Source: Paralithodes platypus
Taxonomy: Eukaryota > Arthropoda > Malacostraca > Decapoda > Lithodidae
Direction: 5' to 3'
DNA: 64,000 nt
NCBI GenBank assembly: GCA_032716605.1
Contig: CM064580.1
Location: 39,310,638-39,374,637, forward strand
The translations under genes were made by a program, and so were the position numbers. The first letter of the stretch is position 1; each line of letters opens with the position of its first letter. The notes below the pieces were generated by a model. It was not told the origin of the DNA and did not search any database. It saw nothing but the letters and a program-made list of their open reading frames with translations. Below, piece after piece: positions 63,998-64,000 of this stretch.

Positions 63998-64000
63998 ATT

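Larger units (their letters stand above)
62974..64000 (-). mobile_element. LINE 3' end with (ATGT)n tail, continues past the window
   Basis: On the minus strand it ends with the same 3' UTR and (ATGT)n tail as 11220-11610 and extends past 64000. It carries a 145-bp insertion at 63443-63587. It is the better-preserved relative of the hAT-interrupted fragment at 8754-11610. Confidence 0.9.

Overview
This is eukaryotic, metazoan DNA with almost no recognisable host coding sequence. It is a densely nested graveyard of transposable elements. The element mix (CR1/L2-like, I-like and RTE-like LINEs, a DIRS retrotransposon, a Ty3/gypsy-type LTR element, piggyBac, hAT, pogo/Tigger and Tc1-mariner derivatives), the AT-rich spacers and the TTAA/TA-flanked foldback elements fit a large invertebrate genome. 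A decapod crustacean or similar arthropod is my inference; no host gene here settles it.

Layout. 1-1480: spacer with a small TTAA-flanked hairpin and a tRNA-like module. 1645-5830 (-): decayed CR1/L2-type LINE. 5830-8750: spacer with a ~600-bp repeat, one candidate exon and a 211-bp TA-flanked MITE. 8754-11610: 3' end of a LINE interrupted by a 2132-bp hAT-like element with a perfect 8-bp target duplication. 11610-11867: hairpin MITE. 12725-17896: pogo/Tigger-like foldback whose TIR received a broken piggyBac (13637-17879). 18312-18511: Tc1-like MITE. 18766-18855: second candidate exon. 19160-20930: RTE-like LINE. 20974-21712: second copy of the 211-bp MITE, carrying a 513-bp SINE-like insert. 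22477-22756: tandem repeats. 22915-36135: a large foldback repeat with ~470-bp tandem units in its loop. It was invaded by a SINE-like element, by a nearly intact piggyBac (24837-29244) and by an LTR retrotransposon (29622-35616). 36850-37076: piggyBac-type MITE. 37485-38060: palindrome-rich patch. 38115-45280 (-): I-clade LINE with target duplication. 45299-45533: hairpin MITE. 45980-55065 (-): complete but mutated DIRS element with inverted terminal repeats and internal complementary region. 55066-62970: AT-rich spacer with several compact hairpins and short repeat copies. 62974-64000 (-): 3' end of the same LINE family as 8754-11610, running off the window.

The history can be read because several insertions can be compared with an uninterrupted copy inside this window: hAT against the LINE copy at 63.4 kb, Tc1-like MITE against 12.07 kb, SINE-like insert against the 8.2 kb MITE, and LTR element against tandem unit 2. 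The only long open protein is the 897-residue piggyBac transposase at 25030-27723. It keeps its three catalytic aspartates but is cut before its C-terminal cysteine-rich domain. All other coding regions carry frameshifts or stops, or continue outside the window. All comparisons were made by eye, so element boundaries are good to a few bases only where a target duplication is quoted.
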